This document shows, in pieces, positions 1 to 11,539 of a stretch of DNA of 64,000 bases. Made by a program: the position numbers and the translations under genes. The stretch is from contig JAHQRK010000001.1 of NCBI GenBank assembly GCA_019828595.1, positions 930,001 through 994,000 on the forward strand. The letters run 5' to 3'. The DNA comes from Aphanomyces cochlioides (lineage: Eukaryota > Oomycota > Saprolegniomycetes > Saprolegniales > Verrucalvaceae). Position 1 is the stretch's first letter; every line of letters begins with the position of its first letter. The notes below the pieces were generated by a model, which did not search any database, was not told where the DNA came from, and worked only from the letters and a program-made list of their open reading frames with translations.

Positions 1-739
1 AGTGTTCCTTCTGCTTCATTCAACACCTCTAGTCGGTCGCTTCAGTCAATGATGCATCCGTGGAGTCTACCTTCTTGGTATTCCATTTCACCAACAGTCG
101 CTTTTCCAATTCGGTCAGCTTCTTTTGCATCTTTGATAGCTTGCTCTAGCAGTTCTTTACTCGTTTTCTTAGCATTTTTCATTTGTGCTTCCATAGATAG
201 CATCAGTCCTGATGCTTCTTTGTGTCCTATTTCCGCGTTAGGATCCCTTCCCGTGTTTGTCCTCGAACCGGTGATCTCTTCTATCCGTTGATTGATCGTT
301 TTCTGTGGCGACGAGCTCTTTCCCAATGCATTGTGCGCGACATTGAGCCATTTCGTCTGATCGATTTGCGTTTCGACGAAGACGCTGAATTCCTTGTATC
401 CTTTGCCGGGGCAATGGCCGACGAATTTGAATCCAAACGGTTTGACGTGGGAGCCTTCGTCGCTTAAGTCTTGTTTCTCGCATTCCGTCAATACAAATGA
501 TCCTTTCGGCTCGCCTTTGCTTTGGTAAATTTCTTTACTGTCATAATATGAAACGTGCAACGTCTCGCCGTCCAGCACCATGTACCGCCTCTTCCATGAC
601 TTCAATAGGTGACCTTCGAGTTGTATGAGATATTGATATATGTATCAGCACAGAAATGATGCACGAAGTCAATCGTACCTCGCTTCGTCACGTATCCTTC
701 GCATGAAGTTTGATGGATCTTGGACAGATCCATTTGCAT
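1..739 (-). CDS. PH-domain protein with SNARE-like C-terminal helix (3' end outside window)
   Basis: Three exons on the minus strand: 739-679, 613-71 and 28 to beyond base 1. Splicing at 614-678 restores a pleckstrin-homology start (EGYVTKRG then HLLKSWKRRYMVLDG). The domain runs to a tryptophan-containing last helix (QIDQTKWLNVAHNAL), as PH domains do, and would bind phosphoinositides or protein partners. After it comes a charged helix (KELLEQAIKDAKEADRIGKA, then EMEYQE). Its E-x-x-R-IG-x-x-T spacing resembles a Q-SNARE heptad region, suggesting a membrane-fusion or tethering role; this second part is inference. The 42-bp intron at 29-70 keeps the helix in frame (next residues EVLNEAEGT), so the protein continues off the left edge. 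The start at 739 was chosen because a CCGG palindrome lies 60 bp upstream, as at other genes here. Confidence 0.65.
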
Positions 740-798
740 CTTGAACGCGAAATGGTTGAGTGATCCTCTTTTGAATGTGGTGCTATTTTTAGGATTGT

Positions 799-814
799 AT
801 CCGGATCCGGATAT
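799..814. promoter_or_regulatory. Double TATCCGGATA element upstream of the PH-domain gene
   Basis: Two overlapping copies, TATCCGGATCCGGATA, lie 60-75 bp upstream of the proposed start at 739. The same palindrome precedes at least ten other genes in the window. Function inferred from position only. Confidence 0.45.
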
Positions 815-1265
815 GGACGAGAAGATCCCAACAAAGTGAAAAAAGCGCGCGAGATATCTTGCCAACCTATGAACCCTTCGTATGACAAATTGAATGGGAT
901 GAACTGAGAGCAGCCTGCGGTGGAGATAAATAAGCAAAACTTGAGTCTAGGTGAATGTGCGTGCGGCAGCAATTGCTGCTCCGATGTGCCATCGTTTTGT
1001 CTGGATCATGAGTTGAAGCATCAACAAGGTGACAGCTTCAGATGAGGAAATTTCCCAAAGAAATCAAACGTTACGGGGATACCAAGGAAAAATAAAGGGT
1101 AATACACAGTTTATTGCTTCCAAAAGCTTCCTCATAACGAAAACGGAGGGAGTTTACCTGGCAATTGGTCCTTTGGCGCGAGTGTCGTAGGTTCACTGGG
1201 CTTTCGAGTAGAGCTGGGATTGAGGTCATTTCGCAATTTGGTCCTTCAGTGATAAAGCGGGGACG
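815..1265. other. Intergenic region between divergent genes
   Basis: About 450 bp between the PH-domain gene and the HSF gene. I see no convincing ORF, RNA gene or repeat. A minus-strand open frame here (around 690-970) could in principle add an upstream exon to the PH gene, but I found no splice pair that demands it. Confidence 0.4.
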
Positions 1266-2144
1266 ATGGACTCAGCCCCTTTCAAGGCCCAGCCACACGT
1301 TGCATCATTTATTCAAGCGCTATACACTCTGACGCACAAAGGAGCCCCCTATGTGGACTGGTCGTCCGATGGCACGACATTTCGGATCCTCGACGTGAAG
1401 CGTTTTGCTGCCGAGGTTTTACCCCGATACTTCAAGCACAGCAATATGGCAAGCTTTCAACGACAGCTCAACTACTTCTCATTCAAGAAGGCGACCAAAA
1501 ATCATCGCACGTTGGACTACGAGTCAAGAAGGTCCCCCATGGCTGAGTTTCATCACCCTTGGTTTCGTCGAGATATGGACGAACGCATTCTGCCCTGTTT
1601 CCGTCGGAAAAAACCACATCGGGCGGTGGAGCCGCTTATGGATGTATATGTCGTTGATGATTCACGTCAAGTCCACAGCACGGCAACCCCCGCTTTGAAA
1701 TCAGTTGATCTTCAAGAAGTTCGCTCAAAAAACAAGACGAAGAAAGTTCCAACTAAAGTCACCCTACGAACACTCGAGACTCATCCAAAGAAGAGTGAGT
1801 CTGCAGAGTCGAAGAATCTGCACCGAATTGCACAGATTATGTCATCTGTCCCCCCTCCAATTCAAGCTAAAAAAATCGAGCCACTGCAAGCTCCCTCGAT
1901 TCCTCGTTACGAGATAAAGACCTGCACAGCGACACAGCACCGAGAATCAGAACAGGCGATTGATCTATCGTGGCTCGCACATGACAGAGACTTTGCGTTT
2001 CTCTTTCCAATGTCGTCTGGCGAAAGCGAATGGCATCGATCGTTTGATTTATGCGGTCTTTCTTGCGATGTGCTTCCATTGGTTGAGGCTTTGCGTTGCG
2101 AACCTGACGACTCCAGTGCTGAAGATTTTACGGTCAGAGTCTGA
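1266..2144 (+). CDS. Heat-shock-factor-type DNA-binding protein
   Basis: Uninterrupted 292-residue reading frame. Residues about 10-115 form an HSF-type winged-helix DNA-binding domain: FIQALYTLTHKG, then VDWSSDGTTFRILD, then the recognition-helix stretch FKHSNMASFQRQLNYFSFKK and a wing ending HPWFRRDM. The family binds inverted nGAAn repeats in promoters of stress and developmental genes. The tail is lysine-rich (residues about 155-185), which could act as a nuclear signal. I see no clear HR-A/B leucine-zipper heptads, so trimerisation like canonical HSF1 is not evident; oomycetes carry many short HSF-like proteins of this kind. Intronless, unlike most neighbours. Confidence 0.85.
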   Translation: MDSAPFKAQPHVASFIQALYTLTHKGAPYVDWSSDGTTFRILDVKRFAAEVLPRYFKHSNMASFQRQLNYFSFKKATKNHRTLDYESRRSPMAEFHHPWFRRDMDERILPCFRRKKPHRAVEPLMDVYVVDDSRQVHSTATPALKSVDLQEVRSKNKTKKVPTKVTLRTLETHPKKSESAESKNLHRIAQIMSSVPPPIQAKKIEPLQAPSIPRYEIKTCTATQHRESEQAIDLSWLAHDRDFAFLFPMSSGESEWHRSFDLCGLSCDVLPLVEALRCEPDDSSAEDFTVRV

Positions 2145-2288
2145 AGCGCAACCAGTTAACTGCTACCTCTTCCTCTATATGTCTTGTCTCTATGCGTCCG
2201 CTCACTCAATGCTCTTACACGTAATGCAGTCGTCCGTCGCAATGTCATCTTGATTCTTTCCAATACTGAAATGAATACGACGTGTATT

Positions 2289-2315
2289 CCGGATAAAGTA
2301 GATTTGTCCGGATAA
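2289..2315. promoter_or_regulatory. Two CCGGATAA half-palindromes upstream of TANGO2-like gene
   Basis: CCGGATAA at 2289-2296 and 2308-2315, about 73-99 bp before the ATG at 2388. Same element as at other promoters in this window. Confidence 0.45.
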
Positions 2316-2387
2316 CAGAACAATGTTCATTTTTTACCACATGTCTCTCCAACCTCCAATGGAAGAGTTCAAGTTTCGCCTGCGTCC

Positions 2388-3348
2388 ATGTGCATTGCCT
2401 TCTTCTGCCTTACGTCGTACACGGATGAAGACGGCAAACCTCGCATCAAGTTCATCGCAATCGACAATCGAGATGAGTACTATGAGCGCAAGACTAGCCG
2501 TATGCACTGGTGGAGCGAACCTCATGGCGACATTCTAGCACGTACGTTGACCTTGCATTCAAGGTCTCAACTTGTACAGCTCGAGATTTACAGCGAGGCG
2601 GGACGTGGCTTGGCGTGCGACGACTGAAAGACCATGTGCGTGCTGCATTCTTGACGAATATCCGAGTGCCAGAACACCAATTCGGCAAAGAGAGTCGTGG
2701 GGTATGTATTCATGAGTGATATGCAACGTGATGATCCTTTTTCGATAGAATCTCATATCGGATTTCCTCCAGAGCGATCTGAGCGTGCAAGACTTTTTTG
2801 CGCAACTGGAACCTTCAGAAAACCATTACGCCGGATTCAACATGGTTATGTTTGACGGCAAATCACTCGGATACTGCTGCAACATGAACCCGTGCGGTCC
2901 GATTCCTGCATTTACACTACTCGAGCCGGGTGTACTGTACGGCATTTCAAACAGTGTGCTGTCCAATCCGTGGATCAAAGTCAATCGAGGGAAGCAAGCG
3001 CTCGAGACTATTCTCGCTGCTCACAACTCAAATAATGACATGGAGCTCTGCAGGAAAATGATGCCAGTCATGGCTGATGCCCAGCGGGTTGAAAATCGAC
3101 GTCTCCTGCCTCACACAGGTGATACACCTCGGTCTCAATCGTGCAAGTTTGTCTAACATGGTAAACTAGGATGCACGGAAGACCTGGAGTACCAATTGTC
3201 GAGTATATTTGTCGAGCCGCTCAACAACTCCATGTATGGAACACGGACGACCATAGCAATGGTCATTGACGGAGCCCATGCACACATCCTCGAGAACGAC
3301 TTGGACGTCGAGTCCATGACTTGGTCTGAGAAGACATTTGCCTTTTAA
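2388..3348 (+). CDS. TANGO2: TANGO2/NRDE family protein
   Basis: Four exons (2388-2541, 2580-2701, 2749-3118, 3170-3348) give 274 residues. The N-terminus MCIAFFCL with Cys2 and the NRDE signature (AIDNRDEYYERKT) define the family. Conserved blocks follow: LAPRDLQRGGTWLGV across the first splice, SRGNLISDFL across the second, YCCNMN, LYGISNSVLSNPWIKVNRGK, and near the end the YGTRTT motif. Length is typical of eukaryotic TANGO2. The family is linked to ER/Golgi organisation, mitochondrial metabolism and haem or lipid handling; the biochemical activity is still debated. Introns are 38, 47 and 51 bp. Confidence 0.9.
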
Positions 3349-3357
3349 TAGAACTAA

Positions 3358-3394
3358 TTATCCGGATAACGATTTCCTCGATCATTATCCGGAT
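3358..3394. promoter_or_regulatory. Full TTATCCGGATAA palindrome plus second copy upstream of DDX6
   Basis: Perfect 12-bp palindrome at 3358-3369 and TTATCCGGAT at 3385-3394, 67-103 bp upstream of the DDX6 ATG and only 10 bp after the TANGO2 stop. Confidence 0.5.
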
Positions 3395-3460
3395 CGTTTC
3401 CGCACCACAAAAGAATGTTTGGATTTAATCCTGTGAAAATTTATACATTTTCTGAGAGGA

Positions 3461-4815
3461 TTGAATCACAGTTCCCAACAAATCCACGAAAACGAACAAG
3501 GAAGGTCGGTCATGAACAGCGCTCCACCTGTAAACCAAGCGGCCATTGGAGATGACGACGATTGGAAGCAATCCCTAAAAGTTCCTGAAAAGGACACGCG
3601 CTTCCAGACTGAAGATGTCACCCGAGTGAAAGGTGCGTGTGATCTATGACAGGAGCAAGTTGGAACGACAATGCATCTTGTCTAGGCAACGATTTTGAAG
3701 ACTACTTTTTGAAGCGCGAGTTGCTCATGGGCATTTTTGAAAAGGGTTTTGAACGCCCATCGCCGATTCAAGAAGAAGCAGTGCCAATTATTCTAGCAGG
3801 ACGCAATGTGATGGCTCGCGCGAAAAACGGCACGGGCAAGACGGCTGCATTTATTATTCCATGTCTCGAAAAGACCGACACGTCGAAACCCCACATTCAA
3901 GTTATGATCCTCGTCCCCACACGTGAATTAGCCCTCCAAACATCAGCTATTGTCAAGGAAATTGGCAAACACATGGGCGTCGAATGCATGGTCAGCACGG
4001 GTGGTACGAGCTTGAAAGACGACATCATGCGACTGTACAACACAGTCCATATTTTGGTTGGCACGCCAGGTCGTATTATGGACCTTGCCAATAAAGGCGT
4101 GGCTGACTTGAGCCAATGCTCAACTGTTATCATGGACGAAGCTGACAAGCTTCTCTCCCCCGAATTCCAGCCACTATTGGAACAATTAGTCAATCACACG
4201 GCACCCGGTCGCCAAATTTGCTTGTTCAGTGCTACGTTCCCCGTCACGGTCAAGGCGTTCAAGGACAAGTACATTGAAAATCCATATGAGATCAACCTCA
4301 TGGACGAATTGACACTCAAAGGCGTTTCTCAATTCTATGCCTTTGTCGAAGAACGTCAAAAGGTCCACTGCTTGAACACGCTCTTCTCCAAGCTGGACAT
4401 CAACCAGAGCATTATCTTCTGCAATTCCGTCAACCGTGTCGAACTCTTGGCCAAAAAAGTCACTGAATTGGGCTTTTCTTGCTTTTACATCCATGCCAAG
4501 ATGAATCAAGCCCATCGCAACCGCGTGTTCCATGAATTCCGCAATGGCGCGACGCGTCATTTGGTCTGTTCCGATTTATTCACGCGAGGCATTGACATCC
4601 AAACCGTCAACGTGGTCATCAACTTTGACTTCCCCAAGAACTCGGAGACATATCTCCACCGCATTGGTCGCTCGGGTCGTTTTGGTCACCTGGGTCTTGC
4701 GATCAACATGATCACATACGAAGATCGATTCAACCTGTACAGGATTGAGCAAGAGCTTGGCACCGAGATCAAGCCCATCCCACCCGTCATCGACCGCAAT
4801 CTCTATTGCAAATAG
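3461..4815 (+). CDS. DDX6: DEAD-box RNA helicase of the DDX6/Dhh1 type
   Basis: Exons 3461-3632 and 3686-4815 (53-bp intron) give 433 residues. Helicase motifs in order: the Q-motif region ([15 protein letters not shown]), Walker [22 protein letters not shown], Walker B DEAD, SAT, then ARGID-like [19 protein letters not shown] and [13 protein letters not shown]. The residues around [20 protein letters not shown] are diagnostic of the Dhh1/Me31B/DDX6 subgroup. These helicases repress translation and activate decapping in P-bodies. The start could also be the in-frame ATG at 3512 (MNSAPPVNQ). Single intron near the 5' end, typical of the block. Confidence 0.95.
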
Positions 4816-5168
4816 AGAGCCCATGATGGCAAAACCAATAGTGATAGGGACGTGGGGCTTCCGATTGCAGCTGCACGGCGTTGCGCATTGAAGGGGGACT
4901 GAAGAAAACCAATGGGGGAACTAGTCAAATGGTCAATCTGAGAGCTTGTCCACGTTGTTTCAGTGCACTCCATTGCTTTCCCCAAGGCTCTTTATCCTTG
5001 CTGCAGTGTGCGCGTTTGTGATTTTGCCGTTGGATTCCCATGAGTTAGAGTAGAGAACGAGCGCTGCTGAGGGTGAAGTCGGGAAACTGGCAGCCGAAAA
5101 AAATAACGAAAAAAAACAAAAAACGGGCTTGGCCCCAAAAAACAGTTTTTGAAACCGTCATAACCGAC

Positions 5169-7996
5169 ATGCAAAGCGGGCCGGCCAACTTCCGCGACGC
5201 ATTCGCGCTCGATCCTTCGGCCACAGGGTCTCCCAAGAACCAGCGCAGCGTGTATCAGTCGTCTCCAAAGAATCAGCGACTCGCACATCTCCCGTCACCA
5301 CAACTCTCGTCGCTGGAATCGCCGCCGGCGCCAAGAAAGGACAAGCACGAAACAGCCTTTCCAGAATCCCATGATATTGACGACGACAACAACGAAACGG
5401 AAGAATTCAAGCGAGCCATGTGGGCAGGTCAGGCCAATATTCTAGTCGCAGTGCGTCTCCGTCCGCAGCTCAAGCATGACCGAGATCGTGGTGAGATTGT
5501 CAAAGTTCTTGGGTCGAATGTCGTCGTCGTGCTTGATCCCGGCAACCAAAAGGATGTTGTCGGCAAGATGCGCAATAGGTCACGCGAGAAACGATACGCA
5601 TTCGACCACGTCTTTGGGCCGTCCGATGGTCAAGTGACTGTTTATACACACACGACAAAGTTTCTCATTCATGGGATCCTTCAAGGCTTCAATGCTACAG
5701 TCTTTGCGTATGGCTGCACTGGTGCTGGCAAGGTAAGAACCTTAAAAATCTCAGGTCAATACGATTCCTTAGACGTATACAATGCTTGGGACACCAGACG
5801 AGCCCGGGATTATGGCTCTCACTCTCGAAGATCTCTTTGAGCACATTCAGGCAGCTCAAGCCAAAGTCCCATCACTTGTACGAAGAGGCCCCAGAGCTTA
5901 AGTTGATGTCATGTTTCTAGGTGACGTATCGTGTGAGTGTCTCGTTCCTCGAAGTGTACAACGAAAACATTCGCGATCTTCTTCGCACGGATCCGGACCA
6001 GGACACGTACTTGGACTTGCGAGAAGACCCAGTGAAAGGTCCAATCGTGGCCGATTTGTCAGAAATTGTAGCCTCCAACGCGGACGAAGTCATGCGACTC
6101 CTTCGTCGTGGCAATAAAAATCGATCTCAAGAAGCCACAGCAGCCAATTCAGTATCGTCGCGAAGTCATGCAGTGCTCCAAGTGTCAGTAGAGCAAACTG
6201 AAGCTACACCAGACACTGTGACAGTCTTCAAAGTACGGACATCGATTTTGAGATCGCAGAAATTGACTGTGCTTGTAGACCGGTAAACTCTCCATGATCG
6301 ACTTGGCTGGGAGCGAAAGAGCCGCTGTGACACAAAACAGGCATGCTATCCTTTGCAATTGGATTGATGCAACCATGTGCCAACGAGTAGGGGCTTGCGA
6401 CTACTTGAGGGCGCCAATATCAATCGATCCCTCCTTGCGTTGGGGAATTGCATCAATGCGCTGGGAGAAAAAGCAAATCGAGGGGCATTCGTGCCTTATC
6501 GAGACAGCAAATTGACTCGACTCTTGAAGGATTCCCTTGGCGGAAATTGCCGCACGGTCATGATCGCAAACATCAGCATGTCTGTTGCGTCATTTGAAGA
6601 GACTGTAAATACACTCAAGTATGCCAATCGGGCGAAGAATATCAAAACGACCGTCACGCGGAATGTACTCAATGTGAACCACCACATCTCAGAATACGTG
6701 GCGCTGATTGCCAACCTGCGCCAAGAAATCACAAATTTAAAAGTGCAACTGATGCAGCATGGCATTCCATCGCCAACAGCTCTCGATATCAACAGAACCA
6801 AGCCAGAGAAAGGCACACTGCGTGAGGTTTGACTAGACACGTCGTTCTTCAGGCTGACTGTCGTGGCTAGGCACGTGGACAAATCATGCAATATTTCCAT
6901 GAACGAATGCAACTACGACGGCAGTTGCTAGAGCTCGAAAATAAAGTGAGCTATCATAGCCTAGGCTGCTGATTGACCATGTATGCATAGAATGTTACCA
7001 AGAGCATTGAGATTGGCCAACACCAGCTAGTTGTTGCGGAGCATGAACGACGTCGCGAAGAAAAGGAAGAAGAGAAAGCAACTCAAGACGCACGCATCGA
7101 ATTTGAAGAATTCCTCGACGACGAAGCTGACATTGCCGTCGCCAAGATTGAAATATCTCGTCTACAAGATGAAATCAAAGAGCTTTCCGCTGACAAGAGT
7201 GAGCTCACGCGTAAGTTGAGGCAAACAGAGCGAGCTGCTGAAGAATTCCGGTACTTCTGATTGATGAAGGAGTTGCTAGAAGCGTCAAATAGAGCCGCAT
7301 TGGAACATACCATCACGAGCGACGAAAAGCGAGAGCTGCTCTTGATGGAATATCGTATTGGAAAGCTTGAACTCGATAACATGGAGCTCGAGCAGACACG
7401 GACAGTCCAGGAGACTCTTTCGCGTGGCAAAGACTTGACTGTCGAAAAGCTTAAACTCCAACTGCGGGTACGTTGATGCCTGTGTCGCTGGACTAAGTCT
7501 CTCATTGCAGCTCCGAGATAAAATTATTCAAAAGCAGCAAGCGATCCTGGATCAACATGATCTTGGCCATGAAGTCCGCTATGGCATCTTGGATACGTTG
7601 GAAGACGCCACGCTCACGGATGGCTTTGACACTCTCCGTCTATCCATGGAACGGATTAGTTCACCATGTCCAACACAGATAAGGGTCCCGTCAGATGATA
7701 GAAAGGTCGTCCTGCCAGACATTTTCAAGGCAAGCGATGATGGCAACCATCAATTGCCCTCTGGACGAATGAGTTTGATGCAATATCACTTGGACAAATC
7801 AGTCTCGCTGCGAGATATCACAAAGGAGGAACCAGAGGATATGCTACCACTGATTCCTAGCCGAACCAAGAAAAAGAGCGCACCCGCTATCACAGCACCA
7901 TATTTGAAAGTGCTCAAGCACAGACGGAAGAAGAAGCCCATTGCAATCAAGCCCATGTATCCTTCTGCTGCAGACGCAACAATGCCAAATTTCTGA
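5169..7996 (+). CDS. Kinesin motor, kinesin-8-like
   Basis: Nine exons (5169-5732, 5773-5877, 5921-6232, 6279-6340, 6391-6826, 6871-6945, 6991-7250, 7293-7467, 7511-7996), about 824 residues. Motor motifs: [10 protein letters not shown]-loop [13 protein letters not shown] across intron 1, switch [14 protein letters not shown], switch II DLAGSER, then [35 protein letters not shown] and [13 protein letters not shown]. The neck [13 protein letters not shown] resembles kinesin-8 (KIF18/19), plus-end motors that also depolymerise microtubules. A coiled coil follows (about residues 520-650) and a basic tail. Intron 4 (6341-6390) has a GC donor. The intron at 7251-7292 is my choice to bypass a TGA at 7258; 7211-7279 is an alternative. 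An upstream in-frame ATG exists at 5073, but the A-rich stretch before 5169 looks like 5' UTR. Confidence 0.88.
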
Positions 7997-8032
7997 AGCG
8001 GCGAAATCATTTATTACTGAGAACGATCGTAT

Positions 8033-8582
8033 TTAAATCCACGCATTGAATGCATTCACTCCACTCACTTCAACCTTGTCAGCTCCGGCGGCATCAATGA
8101 CATCGCCGTTGCTTTGGACAACTACGAGAAGGGGAATACCATTAATGCGGTTCGTGACACCCACGACTTCAATTTCTTTTTGCGCACAGATGCCATACTA
8201 CAATTGTTCACTTGACAATCAGGATGCATGGACAGAGTACTACCTTTCGCTTGAGTTCGTTGCGGAGTGGGTCGTTGAAAGGAATCATGAGCCAAGGACC
8301 TTGCTTGTCTCGGAAGTGAGCCAGTTGATCTTCTTCAGTCGCGTCCGAACCGACAAACACAATGTCGAGTTGGTGGGATTGTTCGTTCACTTTGGCGTAG
8401 AAGTCATTCAAAGCTGGCTGAAAGGCACGGCAGTCAGGGCACCAATCGGCCTACAGAGTGTCGGTGTCTTCATACTTAGTGTTGTTATATACCGCAAAAT
8501 AAAGCGCGAGTGTCGTGGCGACAGGTTCTTGCGTCGCACCTGTGGCATTGACCAATTTGACTCCCTTGAGGAAGTGAGCCAT
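8033..8582 (-). CDS. Nucleoredoxin/tryparedoxin-like thioredoxin-fold protein
   Basis: Three exons (8582-8493, 8450-8244, 8197-8033) encode 153 residues. The active site ADWCPDCRAF supplies a W-C-x-x-C thioredoxin motif. Downstream blocks VNEQSHQLDIVFVGSDATE and the cis-proline loop GIPLL match the tryparedoxin/nucleoredoxin subgroup. The family reduces disulfides of partner proteins or peroxiredoxins. The CPDC dipeptide differs from the CPPC of nucleoredoxin and may tune redox potential. No signal peptide, so probably cytosolic. The stop lies 36 bp beyond the kinesin stop, tail-to-tail. A long plus-strand open frame over the same bases is only its shadow. Confidence 0.88.
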
Positions 8583-8998
8583 GATGGTGTTAGATTTCAG
8601 ACTGTTAGATTTCAGACTTGGAGTCCAAAGTTCGAAATTCGAATCGAATTTGCTTGAAATCTGTGAGTGTTATCCGGCTAATCCGGATAATGCAACCTCC
8701 ATTATGTGTCTGGATGATTCATTTCTCCAATCCAAAAGAATCTGTGTTATTGTGCTTTCGAGTGAAATTTCAGCTTATGAAATGCCGCCAAAAGATCGTA
8801 CTCATTTAAGAAAATATGAGCTCAACCGATGTGAAACTGTCACCACTACCAAACCACAACCAGTCAAATGTGTCAACACAATTGTCTTAAGTCAGACAGC
8901 GTTTTGTAACTGCAAACACAAGGTGCCGCCAAGAATAGATCGCTGGCGTTTCCCAAAGGAGCTCTTAACGTTAGTGTTGGAGACGCCGGTTGAGAAAG
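8583..8998. promoter_or_regulatory. Divergent promoter region with CCGG palindromes at 8670-8690
   Basis: Lies between the nucleoredoxin-like gene (minus) and the kinase gene (plus). TTATCCGG at 8670-8677 and ATCCGGATAA at 8681-8690 sit 88-108 bp upstream of the minus-strand ATG and about 310 bp before the kinase ATG. The rest of the interval shows no gene. Confidence 0.45.
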
Positions 8999-11077
8999 AT
9001 GAACGACAGGCGGCGCAAGCTCCAAGCTCTCAAAGTCGATCGCTACGACGGCCAGTCGGTCTTTATAGACGGCGAGTTGCGCTACGAACTGGGTGGCTAT
9101 CTCGGTGGTGGGACGGCCGGCGTGTAAGCAACGGGGTCGACTCCATGAATTGATCTCTCGTCTAGGGTGTACGAAGCGTACTGCTTGGCGACAAAGCAGG
9201 TATGAACTGCAGCTCTCACCATGCTTATGCTGACGGCTTGTCATTTGTAGCCCGTGGCGTTGAAGATCCTAAACCCCATAGGATACAAACTCATGCCGAC
9301 ATCGCTTCTCTCACGATGCATCGTTGCGGTCAGAGGACGACAAATGGAGCCCGAAGTCGCGAGCGGCCAACAACCCATGCGCAATGAGTAAATTGAGATT
9401 TGTTGGCTTCAGCTCATAGCACGTTTAGACATGTTTGGTGGCTTGTGCATCAATCGACGAAACAAGCGATTGCAGCGTACGAAGACCCTCGATCTGGTGC
9501 TGTAAAGGAACTGACGCTTCCGCGATGTATTGAAGTGTGGGGCACTGACTTTGTCGAGTCGTCCGACACCGAGACGCTTCGCGAGATTGTCGTTAAGGGT
9601 CAAACGTTCAAAATCCCGACGATTCCAAAAAAATTTGTCAAGTTTGCACAGAGTCGCAATTCCATCTACAGGTGTTTCATCTGTGGCATCTTTTGAGTCT
9701 AATTCATCGCAGGGAAATATCGAACATGTCGGGACTTGGGGTTCACATCAATGTTCTCCGATTGAACGATGCGCTTGAGTTGCAGCAGGACAGTAAATGC
9801 ACGATTTTTCTTGTGCTTGAGCTTGCAGCCGGTGGAGAGCTCTTTGACCGAATCAAGCTCGAATGTGGCACGGACGAAGAAACTGCGCGGTCATACTTCA
9901 AACAACTCGTCTCTGGTGTAGCATTTTGCCACATGTCTGGAGTATGCCACCGCGATCTCAAGCCCGAAAATCTTCTTTTGGCTGACAATGAAGACAATTC
10001 GACGTTGAAAATCGCTGACTTTGGACTTTCCGCCATCTTCTCCATCACAGACGAGGGGTATGGTTGAATGATGCGGACCGTCCGTGACGACCATCTCATA
10101 GGTCTGGCCAAGCAATACGTCGTCTCTGGTCGGTGGTGGGGTCGCCTCATTATGTTGCACCTGAGGTCCTTCAAGACACTGGTCAAGGCTATGATGGGGC
10201 AAAAGCCGACGCATGGTCTATTGGCATCATTCTCTATGCAATGCTTGCTGGAAGCCTTCCATTTGGAAAGGAGCTTCTCAAATGTCTTCGGTATGAAAAG
10301 TTCAAAAAGTGGTCATACGCCACCAAATACATCGACGAGGACGAGGATGATGGTGACGACATGGACGATCCGGCCAACGATCAGCATAGAGTCGTCGAAT
10401 TTCCAGACTGGTTTTTTCCTACCCATTTTTCGCATGATGTGAAGGGGCTCATCGCTCAGCTCATTTACCCCGACGCGTGTCTTCGACTCTCTGTTGACGA
10501 AGCCATGAAGCACAGATGGGTTCTGAACCGTCCATCTCGGTACCAGCGAACTCTTTTGGCGTCAAACTCGTCAGGCCAAACGACCCCATCAGCTGCAGCA
10601 GCTCCAACTCCAGCACTCGGAGCTGTGGGTGATTCAGAAACTCTGCATGCCAACAATGGAGAAAAGGATCTTCGATGGGCCAATCCACCTCCAACGAACC
10701 ATGGTCATATTGTCCGCAACTTCCAAAATTTGCATGTGTCACTGACGACCACAGCATCAGTACCTCCAACTGGCCTCAAAAAGATGTCGCCTCATTTCAG
10801 CCAAACACGTCCGTCGATCAAAATGTCGCCGCACAAATGCCTGCCGAGGCCAATCTTGCTTCATCATCCAGGGTATATGCCGTCGGTAGACGAGACAGGT
10901 CCTCTGCTCACTCCAAAGAAGCGGAACGACCAAGCTGTCGAGTGTCCGACGTGTCATCGAACCAACTGTAGCTGCGCCAACGAAACGGAAAAGCGGGATC
11001 CATTCTTGACACCGCCATTGGCGCCTTCGGACGATCCAATTGCGACTCCGCCTTCTTTTTCGTTGTCTTCGTGGTGA
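8999..11077 (+). CDS. CAMK-type serine/threonine kinase with large N-lobe insertion
   Basis: Six exons (8999-9123, 9166-9199, 9251-9387, 9429-9671, 9713-10057, 10102-11077) give about 619 residues. The glycine loop GGYLGGG-TAGVVYEAY and beta-3 lysine VALKILNP are followed by about 125 extra residues (with EHVWWLVHQSTKQ and KELTLPRCIEVWG) before the alpha-C region (YREISNM). The rest is a complete active kinase: FLVLELAAGGELFD, HRDLKPENLLL, ADFGLSAIF and GSPHYVAPEVL. The C-lobe carries an acidic insert (DEDEDDGDDMDD). The tail of about 180 residues is Ser/Pro-rich and ends with a CPTCHRTNCSC cluster that could bind zinc. Substrate unknown. The insertion is the unusual part; all five introns give continuous frame. 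Confidence 0.85.
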
Positions 11078-11539
11078 ATGGATAGATTTCACCAAAAGTT
11101 CATGCCCTTATCGTTGGCCATCTTGATCATGCGAGATAATCAACAGGATAGATCTCAATTGCGCGTCTTGTTGGATTCACGCTGTCATGTGTTGCTGCTC
11201 ATTAACGAGAGAGTCTTCGCAAACGTGTCGAGGACAAAAGTACCATCTTGACAACCATCTTCACCATAGTTCGATGCCTCTTCTCAAAATCATCTAGACC
11301 AACACCAACGAAGTGCTCACGCGCATGTTATCCATCGGAAGCTTGGAGGATTCTTCTATTGCGAGAAAGGGCGACGGTTGTCTTTGTCAAACACTTTTTC
11401 AAAAATGTTGCAATCCCAAGTGAAAAATGCGCGAAAATGCTGTTGGGTTAACCGGATAATGATCTGATTTATCCGGATGTTATTCTTGGCCAATTGATTG
11501 GAACACCAAGAAGAGTTCAACTTTGGACAAAACGAAGAC
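11078..11539. promoter_or_regulatory. Intergenic region with CCGG palindromes at 11452-11478 upstream of LSG1
   Basis: No gene seen in 11078-11440. CCGGATAA at 11452-11459 and TTATCCGGAT at 11469-11478 lie 62-88 bp before the LSG1 ATG, followed by a CCAATTGATTGG sequence (about 11490-11501), an inverted CCAAT pair. Confidence 0.45.

Noticed and set aside
7251..7269. 19-bp intron around the in-frame TGA of the kinesin coiled coil
   Set aside because: Far below the intron sizes seen here and out of phase; the 42-bp choice 7251-7292 keeps the heptads.
8046..8657. 203-codon plus-strand open frame
   Set aside because: Lies antisense over the three-exon nucleoredoxin-like gene, whose WCPDC motif and splice phases are convincing.
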